From: Lachnospiraceae bacterium
GTDB lineage: Bacteria > Bacillota > Clostridia > Lachnospirales > Lachnospiraceae
Reading direction: 5' to 3'
NCBI GenBank assembly: GCA_024698705.1
Contig: JAILQX010000050.1
Span: forward strand, 1 to 64,000
DNA: 64,000 nucleotides
Shown: one piece after another, positions 36,711 to 44,793 of the stretch
How positions within the stretch are numbered: the first letter of the stretch is position 1
Layout: the number at the start of each line of letters is the position of its first letter
Made by a program: the position numbers and the translations under genes
Notes under the pieces: generated by a model
Told to the model about the DNA's origin: nothing
The model's database searches: none
Seen by the model: only the letters and a program-made list of their open reading frames with translations

Positions 36711-39095
36711 CTATTTGTCCTTAAATACCGCTATCGTAACACCGGCATCACCTTCGCCGTATTCACCCCTGCGATAAGATTCAACGTACCCCGTCTTTTT
36801 AAGATGCTTTTCCACAGCCTGCCTGAGTGCTCCGGTTCCTTTGCCGTGAACGATCCTTACACTTGGCAGATGCGCCAGATACGCATCGTCGAGATATTTG
36901 TCCAGCTCATTTATAGCTTCATCCACTGTCTTGCCGAGAAGATTGATCTCGGTCGATACATTTATGGATTTGCTCATCTTTATCTGTGAAAGGCCCGATC
37001 CCGACTTGCCTTTTTTCTTATATGCGGGTTCGTCTTCATCCATGAGTTCCAGATCGTCAACATTTACCTTTGAACGGATTATACCGCATTGTACGAACAG
37101 ATTTCCCTTTGCATCCGGGAGACTGTTTACCGTTCCCTTAAGACCCATGGAAATAACCCTGACATCGTCACCGAGCTTTAGGCTTTCCGGTTTGATATTT
37201 CGTTTCTTTACGGTTTCTTTCTTAAATGAAAGCTTGGAGTTGTTATCATTGATCCTGTCACGGACTTTGCTTCTGCCCTGCTCAAGTTCCCTGATGTCCA
37301 TGCTTCCGCCGGTCTTGTTGAACAATGTGATCGTCTCATCAGCCAGATCTTTGGCTTCTTTGAGTATTTCCCCTGCCTCTTCCCTGGCCTCTCTGAGTAT
37401 GGATTCTTTCTGTTCCTCAAGTCTGCTGTTCTTCTTTGCCAGATCCTGTTCGAGCTTTTTTATCCTTTCTTTGGATTCGGCTATATCGCTTCTTTCCTGT
37501 TCCATTATGATACGCTTGCTCTCAAGATCGCTTATGATGTCCTCAAAGTTTTCCTTGTCCGCTTCTATCTGAAGCTTGGCAGCTTCTATGATGTTGTCCT
37601 TCAGACCCAGACGCTTTGAGATCGCAAATGCATTACTCTTGCCCGGAAGTCCTATCAGAAGCCTGTATGTCGGCGACAGCGTATCCACATTGAATTCACA
37701 GCTCGCATTTTCCACAAAATCCGTTGTCAGCGCATATATCTTCAGCTCACTGTAATGAGTTGTCGCCATGGTCCTGATGCCTCTGTCATGAAGATGATTT
37801 AAGATCGCGATCGCAAGCGCCGCTCCCTCGGTGGGATCCGTTCCCGCACCAAGCTCATCAAAAAGACACAGACTGTTTTCATCGGCCGCCTTAAGTATGG
37901 CAACGATATTCTTCATATGAGAAGAAAACGTCGACAGGCTCTGTTCTATGCTCTGCTCATCTCCGATGTCCGCGTAGACCTTCTTAAATATCGAAAGCTC
38001 CGATCTGTCTCCGGCAGGTATATGAAGGCCCGCCTGTCCCATAAGGGTCAAAAGTCCGACTGTTTTAAGAGAAACCGTCTTACCTCCGGTATTGGGCCCT
38101 GTGATTATGAGCAGATCGAAATCCTTTCCAAGCCTCACATCTATCGGTACGACCTTATCCGCAGGAATGAGCGGATGTCTGGCCTTTCTTATATTGATGA
38201 CATGATCTTCATTGAATACCGGTGCCGTTGCATTGTACTCAAGTGCCAGTCTTCCCTTTGCAAATATAAAATCCAGTTTCGTCATGAGCTTCTGGTCGTT
38301 GATGATATCCTCTGTATGCTCTCCGACCTCTGCGCTCAATCCCGCAAGTATCTTCTCTATCTCTTTCTGTTCTTCGAGCTTAAGCTCTCTGATACGGTTA
38401 TTCAGGCTGACTATGGCTGCAGGTTCTATAAATAAAGTAGAACCCGATGAAGACTGATCGTGGATCATGCCCGCAACCTGATTTTTATACTCCGCTTTTA
38501 CCGGAATACAGTATCTGTCACCCCTCATCGTTATGACGGCATCCTGAAGGTATGTGCGCAGTGACCCGTTCACCATGCTTACAAGCTGTGTATGGATCTT
38601 TTCGCCTGCATTTGCCATTTCACGCCTTATGCCCTTTAAGTTCGACGAAGCATCATCAGCCATGTCTTCTTCACTTATGATGCACCTGTGTATCTCTTCC
38701 GAAACTGGTGAAAACGGCATCAGGCCTTCAAACAGCTCCGTAAGAGTATCGTCCTGTTCGTCATCACGTTCCTTTCGGCCATATGTCTTGACGCGGTTTA
38801 CATTATCAAGAAATGCGGCTACCGTCAGAAGCTCCGGTTGTGACAGGCACGAACCTATGTCAAGTGACTTCATCATCAGAGTGACATTCTTATTGTTGCC
38901 AAAATTGATCCCGTCCTTCTTTATGAGCCTGTCAAATGCATCCGCGGTATTGCGCTGTGCCTCTCTGATCTCATCTATATCCGCAACCGGAACAAGCTTC
39001 ATACACCTGTCTTTGCCAAGAGGCGATGACGCATATGAAGCCAGCTTTTCCGTTATTTTATTGTACTCCAATACACTCAGTACTTTTTGATTCAT
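36711..39095 (-). CDS. mutS2: endonuclease MutS2
   Basis: MutS paralogue that acts against recombination intermediates and, in Bacillus, rescues collided ribosomes. The 794-residue protein has core and lever helices, an ATPase domain with Walker A ITGPNTGGKTVSLKT, LCLFDELGAGTDPTEGAAL and MATTHYSELK, a long charged coiled coil, and a C-terminal Smr domain (INLLGKTVDEAINELDKYL, VRIVHGKGTGALRQAVEKHL). It lacks the mismatch-recognition domain of MutS, as expected. It is upstream of the two-component genes; repeat material lies just before its start. Confidence 0.95.
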   Translation of the reverse strand: MNQKVLSVLEYNKITEKLASYASSPLGKDRCMKLVPVADIDEIREAQRNTADAFDRLIKKDGINFGNNKNVTLMMKSLDIGSCLSQPELLTVAAFLDNVNRVKTYGRKERDDEQDDTLTELFEGLMPFSPVSEEIHRCIISEEDMADDASSNLKGIRREMANAGEKIHTQLVSMVNGSLRTYLQDAVITMRGDRYCIPVKAEYKNQVAGMIHDQSSSGSTLFIEPAAIVSLNNRIRELKLEEQKEIEKILAGLSAEVGEHTEDIINDQKLMTKLDFIFAKGRLALEYNATAPVFNEDHVINIRKARHPLIPADKVVPIDVRLGKDFDLLIITGPNTGGKTVSLKTVGLLTLMGQAGLHIPAGDRSELSIFKKVYADIGDEQSIEQSLSTFSSHMKNIVAILKAADENSLCLFDELGAGTDPTEGAALAIAILNHLHDRGIRTMATTHYSELKIYALTTDFVENASCEFNVDTLSPTYRLLIGLPGKSNAFAISKRLGLKDNIIEAAKLQIEADKENFEDIISDLESKRIIMEQERSDIAESKERIKKLEQDLAKKNSRLEEQKESILREAREEAGEILKEAKDLADETITLFNKTGGSMDIRELEQGRSKVRDRINDNNSKLSFKKETVKKRNIKPESLKLGDDVRVISMGLKGTVNSLPDAKGNLFVQCGIIRSKVNVDDLELMDEDEPAYKKKGKSGSGLSQIKMSKSINVSTEINLLGKTVDEAINELDKYLDDAYLAHLPSVRIVHGKGTGALRQAVEKHLKKTGYVESYRRGEYGEGDAGVTIAVFKDK

Positions 39096-39108
39096 TACTT
39101 GTTTATCC

Positions 39109-39138
39109 GTGCCCCTTTGGGCACTACCTTGGGGAACG
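39109..39138. repeat. short copy of the mosaic hairpin repeat
   Basis: GTGCCC-CTTT-GGGCAC followed by TACCTTGGGGAACGCTACATTT, matching the hairpin plus GGGAACGC and CTACATTT blocks of the array at 34273-34571. It lies between mutS2 and the phosphoesterase gene. Confidence 0.6.
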
Positions 39139-39190
39139 CTACATTTTATTTTATCAATAATCGGTTTTATTTACAATGAATCCAACGTCC

Positions 39191-40132
39191 TTATCTTACG
39201 GTTATATACATGCTTTCCCCTTCATAGGCTGCTCCGGTTATCAGCTGGAGCGTGTGGTCGTTCAGCATATCCCTGTGATAGAAATGTACATGTCCGGCAA
39301 GGACCAGTTCTACCGGGCTGTCCCCGGCCAGTACAAGATCCAGAAACTGCGCGGTCGTCTCATTGGGATAGCAACCGTTTACGCCCATGGTGACCCTTGA
39401 CTTTCCGGCATCCGAAGGTCCCCATACCTCGATACACTTGTCAAGCAGGGATGTATCATCCGTCAACGGCTCTATCGGAACATGTAAAAGCAGGATAACG
39501 GGTTTCCCTTTTTCGGATATTTTCCTGTATGCACTCAACGCCTCCGCGGATATCTGACTGTTTTCATCGTCGGCTGCAAAAAGTATCAGGTCATCATACT
39601 CTTTCACCTGATATGAAGCATCGCCGTGAAGTTCATCAAGCCTAGGCAGATATTCACTGTAAGCCTTTTCGGAGAAATACTCCGTTCCATACTCAAAATC
39701 ATGATTGCCCATATAATAGATATACGGTACCCCAGGCTTTTTCAGCTCTTTTGTAAGGTAATCGATCGAATCGTACATAGCCGAATCAATGATATCTCCG
39801 CCCAGTACAAGGATGTCCTCTTTTCTTGAAGATGCATCCTTCATGATACTGTCAAATGTTTCCGTCGCGTCCATACCGTTGTGCCTGAACATCTCTTTTC
39901 TGGATGCAGCCTTGTCAAGGACATCGGGATCCCTGTCATCACACAGTGACATATGTGAATCCGCCAGGAAATAAATCTTAAACTCTCCGTCAAAGCCCCT
40001 GATATCGACCTCTTCCTGCCTTACGGTAAGCTCTGCTTCCTTGCCCGAACACCCGCAAAAAAGCAGTGTGAATATACATATGATATAAACAATAGATTTT
40101 TTTATTCCGTTTCTCCCGATATCTTTGGCCAT
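39191..40132 (-). CDS. metallophosphoesterase lipoprotein
   Basis: Predicted surface-anchored calcineurin-like phosphoesterase. From the chosen start the protein begins with a lipoprotein signal (IVYIICIFTLLFCGCSGKE, lipobox FCGC) and then shows the five metal motifs: FLADSHMS, LGGDIIDSA, YMGNHDFEYG, LLHVPI and LAGHVHFY. About 313 residues. The frame opens 31 codons further upstream inside queT, but the Met at 40132 places the lipoprotein signal correctly; it overlaps queT by 31 bases and has no strong SD, suggesting coupled translation. Substrate unknown. Confidence 0.85.
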   Translation of the reverse strand: MAKDIGRNGIKKSIVYIICIFTLLFCGCSGKEAELTVRQEEVDIRGFDGEFKIYFLADSHMSLCDDRDPDVLDKAASRKEMFRHNGMDATETFDSIMKDASSRKEDILVLGGDIIDSAMYDSIDYLTKELKKPGVPYIYYMGNHDFEYGTEYFSEKAYSEYLPRLDELHGDASYQVKEYDDLILFAADDENSQISAEALSAYRKISEKGKPVILLLHVPIEPLTDDTSLLDKCIEVWGPSDAGKSRVTMGVNGCYPNETTAQFLDLVLAGDSPVELVLAGHVHFYHRDMLNDHTLQLITGAAYEGESMYITVR

Positions 40133-40614
40133 ATCTTTGTCATGGCCTTCATAAACGGTATTCCTATTCCGTAACATGCTATCGCTTCTCCCGCCATTAT
40201 TGTGAGAACCATTATTCCTATACATCCGAATGTGGTCGTAAAATTGCCCATGGATGTAATCCCATAACCGTAATACAGTACAAACGGTATCACTGCCGCA
40301 TTTACAAGAACCGTCGGCAGAGGATAAAGATACTTATGCTTCTTGGGTATTTTTCCTGTGATCAGTGCTGCCACAAGAGTTGCCAATGAGCCGAATACCA
40401 CATCGATCCAGGCTCCGCTGTAGATATTGGCAAGTAGACAGCCTACAAACATTCCCGGTATTGCCGCCGGTGTGAAGTAGATGAGTACACAAAGGGCTTC
40501 GGACGCCCTGACTTGGATCGCATAAGAGGAAAACTCCCAGGTTGCAAGCGTTAATACTGCGTAGACAGCCGCGATCACAGCTGCCTGTGTGATAAATCTG
40601 ATCTTTTTATTCAT
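40102..40614 (-). CDS. queT: QueT-family transporter (ECF S component for queuosine precursor)
   Basis: A 170-residue membrane protein with about five or six hydrophobic segments and the QueT family N terminus IRFITQAAVIAAVYAVLTL followed by QVRASEALCVLIYFTPAAIPG. QueT proteins are substrate-binding subunits of energy-coupling-factor transporters and salvage preQ0/preQ1 or queuine for tRNA modification (family knowledge). The preQ1-I riboswitch directly upstream supports this. No EcfA/EcfT genes are in the window, so it must share an energizing module encoded elsewhere. The next gene overlaps its 3' end. Confidence 0.9.
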   Translation of the reverse strand: MNKKIRFITQAAVIAAVYAVLTLATWEFSSYAIQVRASEALCVLIYFTPAAIPGMFVGCLLANIYSGAWIDVVFGSLATLVAALITGKIPKKHKYLYPLPTVLVNAAVIPFVLYYGYGITSMGNFTTTFGCIGIMVLTIMAGEAIACYGIGIPFMKAMTKIWPKISGETE

Positions 40615-40619
40615 TTTTT

Positions 40620-40660
40620 CTCCTAGTTTTGTTTATAGTGAGGATGGTCACGAACTCACT
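40620..40660 (-). promoter_or_regulatory. preQ1-I type riboswitch controlling queT translation
   Basis: On the minus strand a 6-bp stem AGTGAG / CTCACT (40660-40655 and 40642-40637) closes a 12-base loop TTCGTGACCATC, followed by the A-rich tail ATAAACAAAACTAGGAG. This is the compact H-type pseudoknot plan of class I preQ1 riboswitches. The AGGAG ribosome site (40624-40620) ends the tail, 5 bases before the queT start, so ligand binding would hide it. Confidence 0.72.
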
Positions 40661-40774
40661 TATTGATAATACAAATCACATGGTAGCATCATTTTTTGAT
40701 TTTGGAAACCGCTACTTGCATAAAATTAGATAAATATCGCATAAATCTGATATGGTTTTTTAGTTTCGTTAAAC

Positions 40775-40780
40775 TATAAT
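40775..40780 (+). promoter_or_regulatory. -10 box immediately before the MATE start codon
   Basis: TATAAT ends 6 bases before the ATG at 40787, and no SD sequence lies in between, so the transcript would begin at or next to the start codon. The -35 region is poor. Confidence 0.45.
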
Positions 40781-40786
40781 TACGAT

Positions 40787-42148
40787 ATGGCAAAGATAAA
40801 TATAAAATCTAAGACTATCAATATGACTGTCGGAAATCCCACGGGACACCTTGTCAGGTTCGCATTGCCGATGCTTATCGGAAATATCTTCCAGCAGGTA
40901 TACAACCTTGTGGATTCCATAATAGTGGGCAGATACATAGGCAGCTCGGCTCTTGCCGCCGTAGGGGCCACGGGTTCTGTCTGCTTTCTGTTTTTTGCGC
41001 TCTGCAACGGCGTGGGAAACGGTGGCGGTATCGTCACATCACAGTATTTCGGCCGCGGGGATGAGGGTAATATAAGAAACTGTATGACCAACACCGCTTA
41101 TATCATGTTCGGTATGTCACTTGTGATAGGTACTATCGCATTTTTCCTGGCCAGACCGATATTGAACCTGCTCGAAACACCGGCTTCGATCATGGATAAC
41201 TCACTTATTTACCTGCAGCTGCAATGTATAGGCCTTATATTTGTTGCGTTGTACAACTATGCGTCAAGCATGTTGCGTGCACTCGGCGACTCGAAAACTC
41301 CGCTGTATTTCCTTGTATTTTCATGTCTTGTCAATACGGGACTCGATCTTCTGTTTGTCCGCACATTCAATCTCGGAGTATTCGGAGCAGCCCTTGCGAC
41401 TGTTATTTCCCAGCTTATAAGCGGTGCGCTCTGCCTTATATTTGCATTCCGTACCAATGAATATTTTACATTTACAAAAGAAAATTTCAGATTCAGAAAA
41501 GATATATTTGTTCAGACCGTCAGGATCGGCGTTCCGCTTTCAATGCAGTTCTCGCTGATAGCTATATCATGCATGGCTCTGCAGAGAGTCGTCAACGACT
41601 TCGGGCCGGTTGCGATCGCGGCATTTACCGCCACGAGCAGGATCGAGCAGCTGATCCATCAGCCGTATCAGACATTGGGATCTTCACTCTCAACCTTCTC
41701 AGGCCAGAACTACGGTGCCAGAAAGAATGACCGTGTTATAAAGGGCTTGAAGATCAGTGCTTTGATCATGACCGTATTTTCTCTTCTGATGCTGCCTGTC
41801 ATGCAATATCTCGGCAAGGGCATCGTAAGCATCTTCGTGGAGGATGCCGAAGTCATAGAAATGGGTGCCAGAGCTCTTCTTATAACCAGCTGGTTTTATA
41901 TTTTCCTGGGTATGATCTATGTGGTAAGGGGTGTGTTAAACGGTATCGGCGATGCCGTGTTTGCCATCATAAACGGCGGGTGTGAGATCCTGTGCCGCCT
42001 GACCCTTCCGATTTTTTTCACGATGATCCCCGTGATGGGTCTGTGGGGAATATGGTGGTCCGTGGGAGCCACGTGGATGCTGAGCGGCATCACGGCATAT
42101 TTACGCTATGTGTGGTACAAAAAAAGTCATTTGTCCGTCGACAAATGA
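40787..42148 (+). CDS. MATE family efflux transporter
   Basis: A 453-residue integral membrane protein with 12 predicted helices in two related halves. MATE features are LVRFALPMLIGNIFQQVYNLVDSIIVGRYIGSSALAAVG at the N terminus (read as several motifs: LPMLIGN, QQVYNLVDS, GSSALAAVGA) and GVPLSMQFSLIAIS opening the second half. It is expected to export cationic drugs or metabolites in exchange for Na+ or H+. It may be read from a leaderless mRNA, and its last 9 codons lie inside the terminator hairpin at 42120-42155. Substrate unknown. Confidence 0.93.
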   Translation: MAKINIKSKTINMTVGNPTGHLVRFALPMLIGNIFQQVYNLVDSIIVGRYIGSSALAAVGATGSVCFLFFALCNGVGNGGGIVTSQYFGRGDEGNIRNCMTNTAYIMFGMSLVIGTIAFFLARPILNLLETPASIMDNSLIYLQLQCIGLIFVALYNYASSMLRALGDSKTPLYFLVFSCLVNTGLDLLFVRTFNLGVFGAALATVISQLISGALCLIFAFRTNEYFTFTKENFRFRKDIFVQTVRIGVPLSMQFSLIAISCMALQRVVNDFGPVAIAAFTATSRIEQLIHQPYQTLGSSLSTFSGQNYGARKNDRVIKGLKISALIMTVFSLLMLPVMQYLGKGIVSIFVEDAEVIEMGARALLITSWFYIFLGMIYVVRGVLNGIGDAVFAIINGGCEILCRLTLPIFFTMIPVMGLWGIWWSVGATWMLSGITAYLRYVWYKKSHLSVDK

Positions 42149-42155
42149 CTTTTTT
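42120..42155. terminator. convergent terminator overlapping the MATE 3' end
   Basis: AAAAAAGTCATTTGTC - CGTC - GACAAATGACTTTTTT, a perfect 16-bp arm on each side. It serves the MATE gene on the plus strand (its stop codon is inside the 3' arm) and the zinc-ribbon gene on the minus strand. Confidence 0.95.
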
Positions 42156-42170
42156 GTTTTATGCACGGTA

Positions 42171-42602
42171 TTATATATTTATCGTTTCTACCTTTTTGAA
42201 TCCTCTTATCTTGGCGATATCTTTGGCCTGACTCTTCGTTATGTCACTGGCAACACAGATCTCCTCGCCCGTCAGAACATCCTTGATGTCGAACTCTCTG
42301 TATTTTGCCGCCTTATCATATTTGATATAAGGCTTGAGTTCCTGCTGACAACCCGGATTCGGATCGTTCATAACAGATTGGGCCGTCTTCTTGTCGATCG
42401 GCTTGTCATCTGCGCAGATAGGGCATCCCAGGATGTACTTGGTTCCCATGGGTAAGAGCGGAATGTAATCAAGATGACCCCATCTTGTATCCTTTACAAC
42501 TGCTTTCTTATATGTCCTTCCGCAAATACTGCACTGCTCCGGATTTCCGAAATAACCCATAAGCTTTGTAAAATGATATGTTCCGTAAACAACTGTTCCC
42601 AT
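42171..42602 (-). CDS. zinc-ribbon domain protein
   Basis: A 143-residue soluble protein. Two CxxC knuckles (C24/C27 in CSICGRTY and C60/C63 in GCPICADD) frame a segment LDYIPLLPMGTKYILG, which resembles small zinc-ribbon proteins of the zinc_ribbon_15 type. The C-terminal half is basic (DIKDVLTGEEICVASDITK, SQAKDIAKIRGFKKVE) with no known domain. It has an excellent promoter and shares the terminator with MATE. Function unknown; nucleic-acid or protein binding would be a guess. Confidence 0.8.
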   Translation of the reverse strand: MGTVVYGTYHFTKLMGYFGNPEQCSICGRTYKKAVVKDTRWGHLDYIPLLPMGTKYILGCPICADDKPIDKKTAQSVMNDPNPGCQQELKPYIKYDKAAKYREFDIKDVLTGEEICVASDITKSQAKDIAKIRGFKKVETINI

Positions 42603-42654
42603 TATTTCTCTCCTATACTACATACTCCGTTGAAATCTCTTTACAACGACTGTA

Positions 42655-42683
42655 ATTATAGCTTTTCATGACAGTTATGTCAA
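42655..42683 (-). promoter_or_regulatory. consensus sigma-A promoter of the zinc-ribbon gene
   Basis: TTGACA (42683-42678), 17-base spacer, TATAAT (42660-42655) on the minus strand: both hexamers are perfect. Confidence 0.9.
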
Positions 42684-42787
42684 ATGTATTAATTTTCATC
42701 TCTTTCGTATTTATTTAACTGTTTACCGCTATTATATTTTACAAATAGATTGTATAATGGTATGGAAAATACATGTGTGAGGTGCCT

Positions 42788-44287
42788 ATGAAACTCAGCT
42801 CTTTATTATCCTATAAAAGCATCTGCATCCAGTGCCATGACAATCCCGATGCCGATGCTCTGGCTTCCGCCTACGGATTGTATGTGTACTTCAAGGAACA
42901 CGACGTTGAAGCATACATCGTTTACGGCGGAAGAAATCAGATAACCAAGCCGAATCTTCTGCTCATGATCAAGGAGATCGGTATACCGGTTTCATTTTTT
43001 CCGGAGACATTCCATATACGTAACGGCCTTTTGCTGACGGTCGACTGTCAGCCCGGTCAGGGTAACGTTTCCCCCATACGATGCAATAAAGTAGCCTGTA
43101 TCGATCATCATCAGCGCTATACCAATATTGATATGAGCGATATCCGTCCTTATCTGGGAAGCTGCGCCACTCTCATATGGAAGCTTCTTAGCGAAGAAGA
43201 CTTTGATTTTTCCGCTCATCCGGAGCTTTCCACGGCTCTTTACTACGGTCTGATGACTGATACCGGCAATTTTATAGAATCACTGCATCCCATGGATCGT
43301 GATATGAAGGACAGTCTGCATTTTGACAAGAATCTTATAACACGGTTCATTAATTCCAATATTTCCATTAAAGAGCTTGAGATAGCGGGGATCGCACTTA
43401 TACGACATATCTACAATGATGATCACAGGTTTGCCGTTGTTCATTCAGAGGCCTGCGACCCGAATATCCTCGGGCTTATCAGTGACCTCGTACTGCAGGT
43501 GGACAAGATCGATACCTGCTGTGTATACAATCATGTGGATACCGGTTTCAAGATCTCCGTAAGAAGCTGTATCAAAGAAGTCCGTGCCAATGAACTGGCC
43601 GAATACATCACTCAGAAGATCGGCTCCGGCGGCGGTCATACCGATAAGGCCGGAGGATTTATATTTGAAAACCTCTACGAATCGCTTTATCCCACGATCA
43701 ATACCGAGACCTACTTCGGTCTGCGCATGACCGAATATTTTGACAGTATCGATATCTTCTACGCCAAGGAAATGAACGACGATATTTCCGATATGCCGTT
43801 ATATGAGAAGAAAAATGTCACCGTTGGTTTTGTGGATCCGACGGATTTCCTTCCGATAGGCGCAAATATCGTCATCCGTACCCTGAAAAGCGATACGGAG
43901 ACCAGAGTTGACAATGACTTCTACATACTTTTGGGTGTTAACGGCGAGGTATATCCTCTTAAGAAACATCTCTTTGATTCCATTTACGAGATACACGGGG
44001 AGCCTTATTCTTACGAAACCAATTATGCTCCCACGATCCGTACCAATCTGGACGACAAGGTATTTAACCTTGAGGATTATGCCAAAACCTGTTCTCCCCG
44101 CCGCAACACATTTGTGTACGCCAAGGAACTGGATCATGCCGTAAAAGTATTTCCTCTCTGGAATGAGGAAGAATACATACTCGGTAATCCCGGGGATTAT
44201 ATGGTACATCAGAAGAACAACCCGAAGGATGTATACATCATCCCACGCGATACGTTCAACATGACCTACACTTTATATGAACAGTAA
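42788..44287 (+). CDS. DHH-family phosphoesterase with C-terminal extension
   Basis: A 499-residue protein. The N-terminal ~310 residues are a DHH/DHHA1 phosphoesterase like NrnA: CHDNPDADALASA, DCQPGQG, the DHH triad in CIDHHQRYTN (106-108), YYGLMTDTGNF and the DHHA1 GSGGGHTDKAGGF. Such enzymes cleave short oligonucleotides, pApA or cyclic dinucleotides. The remaining ~180 residues are an extra domain ending in NPGDYMVHQKNNPKDVYIIP and DTFNMTYTL, which I do not recognise as a named family. The start at 42788 is chosen because GAGG precedes it; the frame opens five codons earlier. Confidence 0.88.
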   Translation: MKLSSLLSYKSICIQCHDNPDADALASAYGLYVYFKEHDVEAYIVYGGRNQITKPNLLLMIKEIGIPVSFFPETFHIRNGLLLTVDCQPGQGNVSPIRCNKVACIDHHQRYTNIDMSDIRPYLGSCATLIWKLLSEEDFDFSAHPELSTALYYGLMTDTGNFIESLHPMDRDMKDSLHFDKNLITRFINSNISIKELEIAGIALIRHIYNDDHRFAVVHSEACDPNILGLISDLVLQVDKIDTCCVYNHVDTGFKISVRSCIKEVRANELAEYITQKIGSGGGHTDKAGGFIFENLYESLYPTINTETYFGLRMTEYFDSIDIFYAKEMNDDISDMPLYEKKNVTVGFVDPTDFLPIGANIVIRTLKSDTETRVDNDFYILLGVNGEVYPLKKHLFDSIYEIHGEPYSYETNYAPTIRTNLDDKVFNLEDYAKTCSPRRNTFVYAKELDHAVKVFPLWNEEEYILGNPGDYMVHQKNNPKDVYIIPRDTFNMTYTLYEQ

Positions 44288-44344
44288 CTATCAGCGCTGA
44301 CGGGTGTCAATGTGAATACGTGCCGGCGGCTAAGAATACGTGCT

Positions 44345-44375
44345 GACGGGTGTCATATGGCGCCCGTCTTTTTTT
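44345..44375 (+). terminator. terminator of the DHH gene
   Basis: GACGGG / CCCGTC stem with further G-U and G-C pairs inside, followed by TTTTTTT on the plus strand. The sequence GCTGACGGGTGTCA at its 5' side is duplicated at 44296-44309. Confidence 0.82.
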
Positions 44376-44376
44376 G

Positions 44377-44385
44377 TGTTATAAT
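44377..44385 (+). promoter_or_regulatory. extended -10 promoter of the TM1266-ECF operon
   Basis: TGTTATAAT, an extended TGnTATAAT element directly after the DHH terminator. The -35 region is poor, as is usual with extended -10 promoters. It places the transcript start near 44392. Confidence 0.7.
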
Positions 44386-44397
44386 ACTTTTTGAGGT

Positions 44398-44507
44398 ATA
44401 TCAGCCGAAAGCCTGATATGCTTCCCCACATCAAAGAACTCCTTATTCTGAAACAAAGGCTTTGCCTGCGCTAAGATCGTTCTGTGGGATCATTTGTGGA
44501 AAGGAGG
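44398..44507 (+). promoter_or_regulatory. structured 5' leader before the TM1266-like gene
   Basis: Two hairpins are visible. The first is ATATCAG / CTGATAT capped by C-GAAA-G (44398-44419). The second is a long-range stem CCCACA + GAAC with GTTC + TGTGGG (44425-44439 and 44479-44488), with an asymmetric bulge. A second TGTGG (44495-44499), just before the AAAGGAGG ribosome site, could compete for CCCCACA, which suggests a switch. It does not match the riboswitch classes I can recall by eye (SAM, TPP, FMN, THF, preQ1, ZTP, cobalamin). Confidence 0.5.
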
Positions 44508-44514
44508 AAATGAC

Positions 44515-44793
44515 GTGGAAGAGAAAATAGCTATCATCGGTTTATTTGTTGAAGACTATGAATCCGCAACAGCCGTCAATGAGCTGCTACACAAAAACGG
44601 CAGCAAGATCATCGGCCGGATGGGTATTCCCTACAGAGAACAGGGACTCAATATCATTTCAGTCATAGTTCATGCAACCGGCGATGAGATCTCCGCTCTT
44701 TCAGGTTCATTGGGACGGTTAAAAGGTGTGACCGTCAGATCAATGCAAACATCTATCTCACAGAAAGGAATCAACGATCATGAAGAAATTTAA
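44515..44793 (+). CDS. TM1266-type iron-only hydrogenase system regulator-like protein
   Basis: A 92-residue ACT-like protein resembling the TM1266 family found near [FeFe]-hydrogenase genes: IAIIGLFVEDYESATAVNELLHKNG and IISVIVHATGDEISALSGSLGRLKGVTV. The start is a GTG at 44515 with GGAGG 7 bases upstream; no upstream ATG fits. Here it is coupled not to a hydrogenase but to an ECF transporter gene, whose start overlaps it by 14 bases. Small-molecule binding by the ACT-like fold is inferred from the family; the ligand is unknown. Confidence 0.82.
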   Translation: MEEKIAIIGLFVEDYESATAVNELLHKNGSKIIGRMGIPYREQGLNIISVIVHATGDEISALSGSLGRLKGVTVRSMQTSISQKGINDHEEI

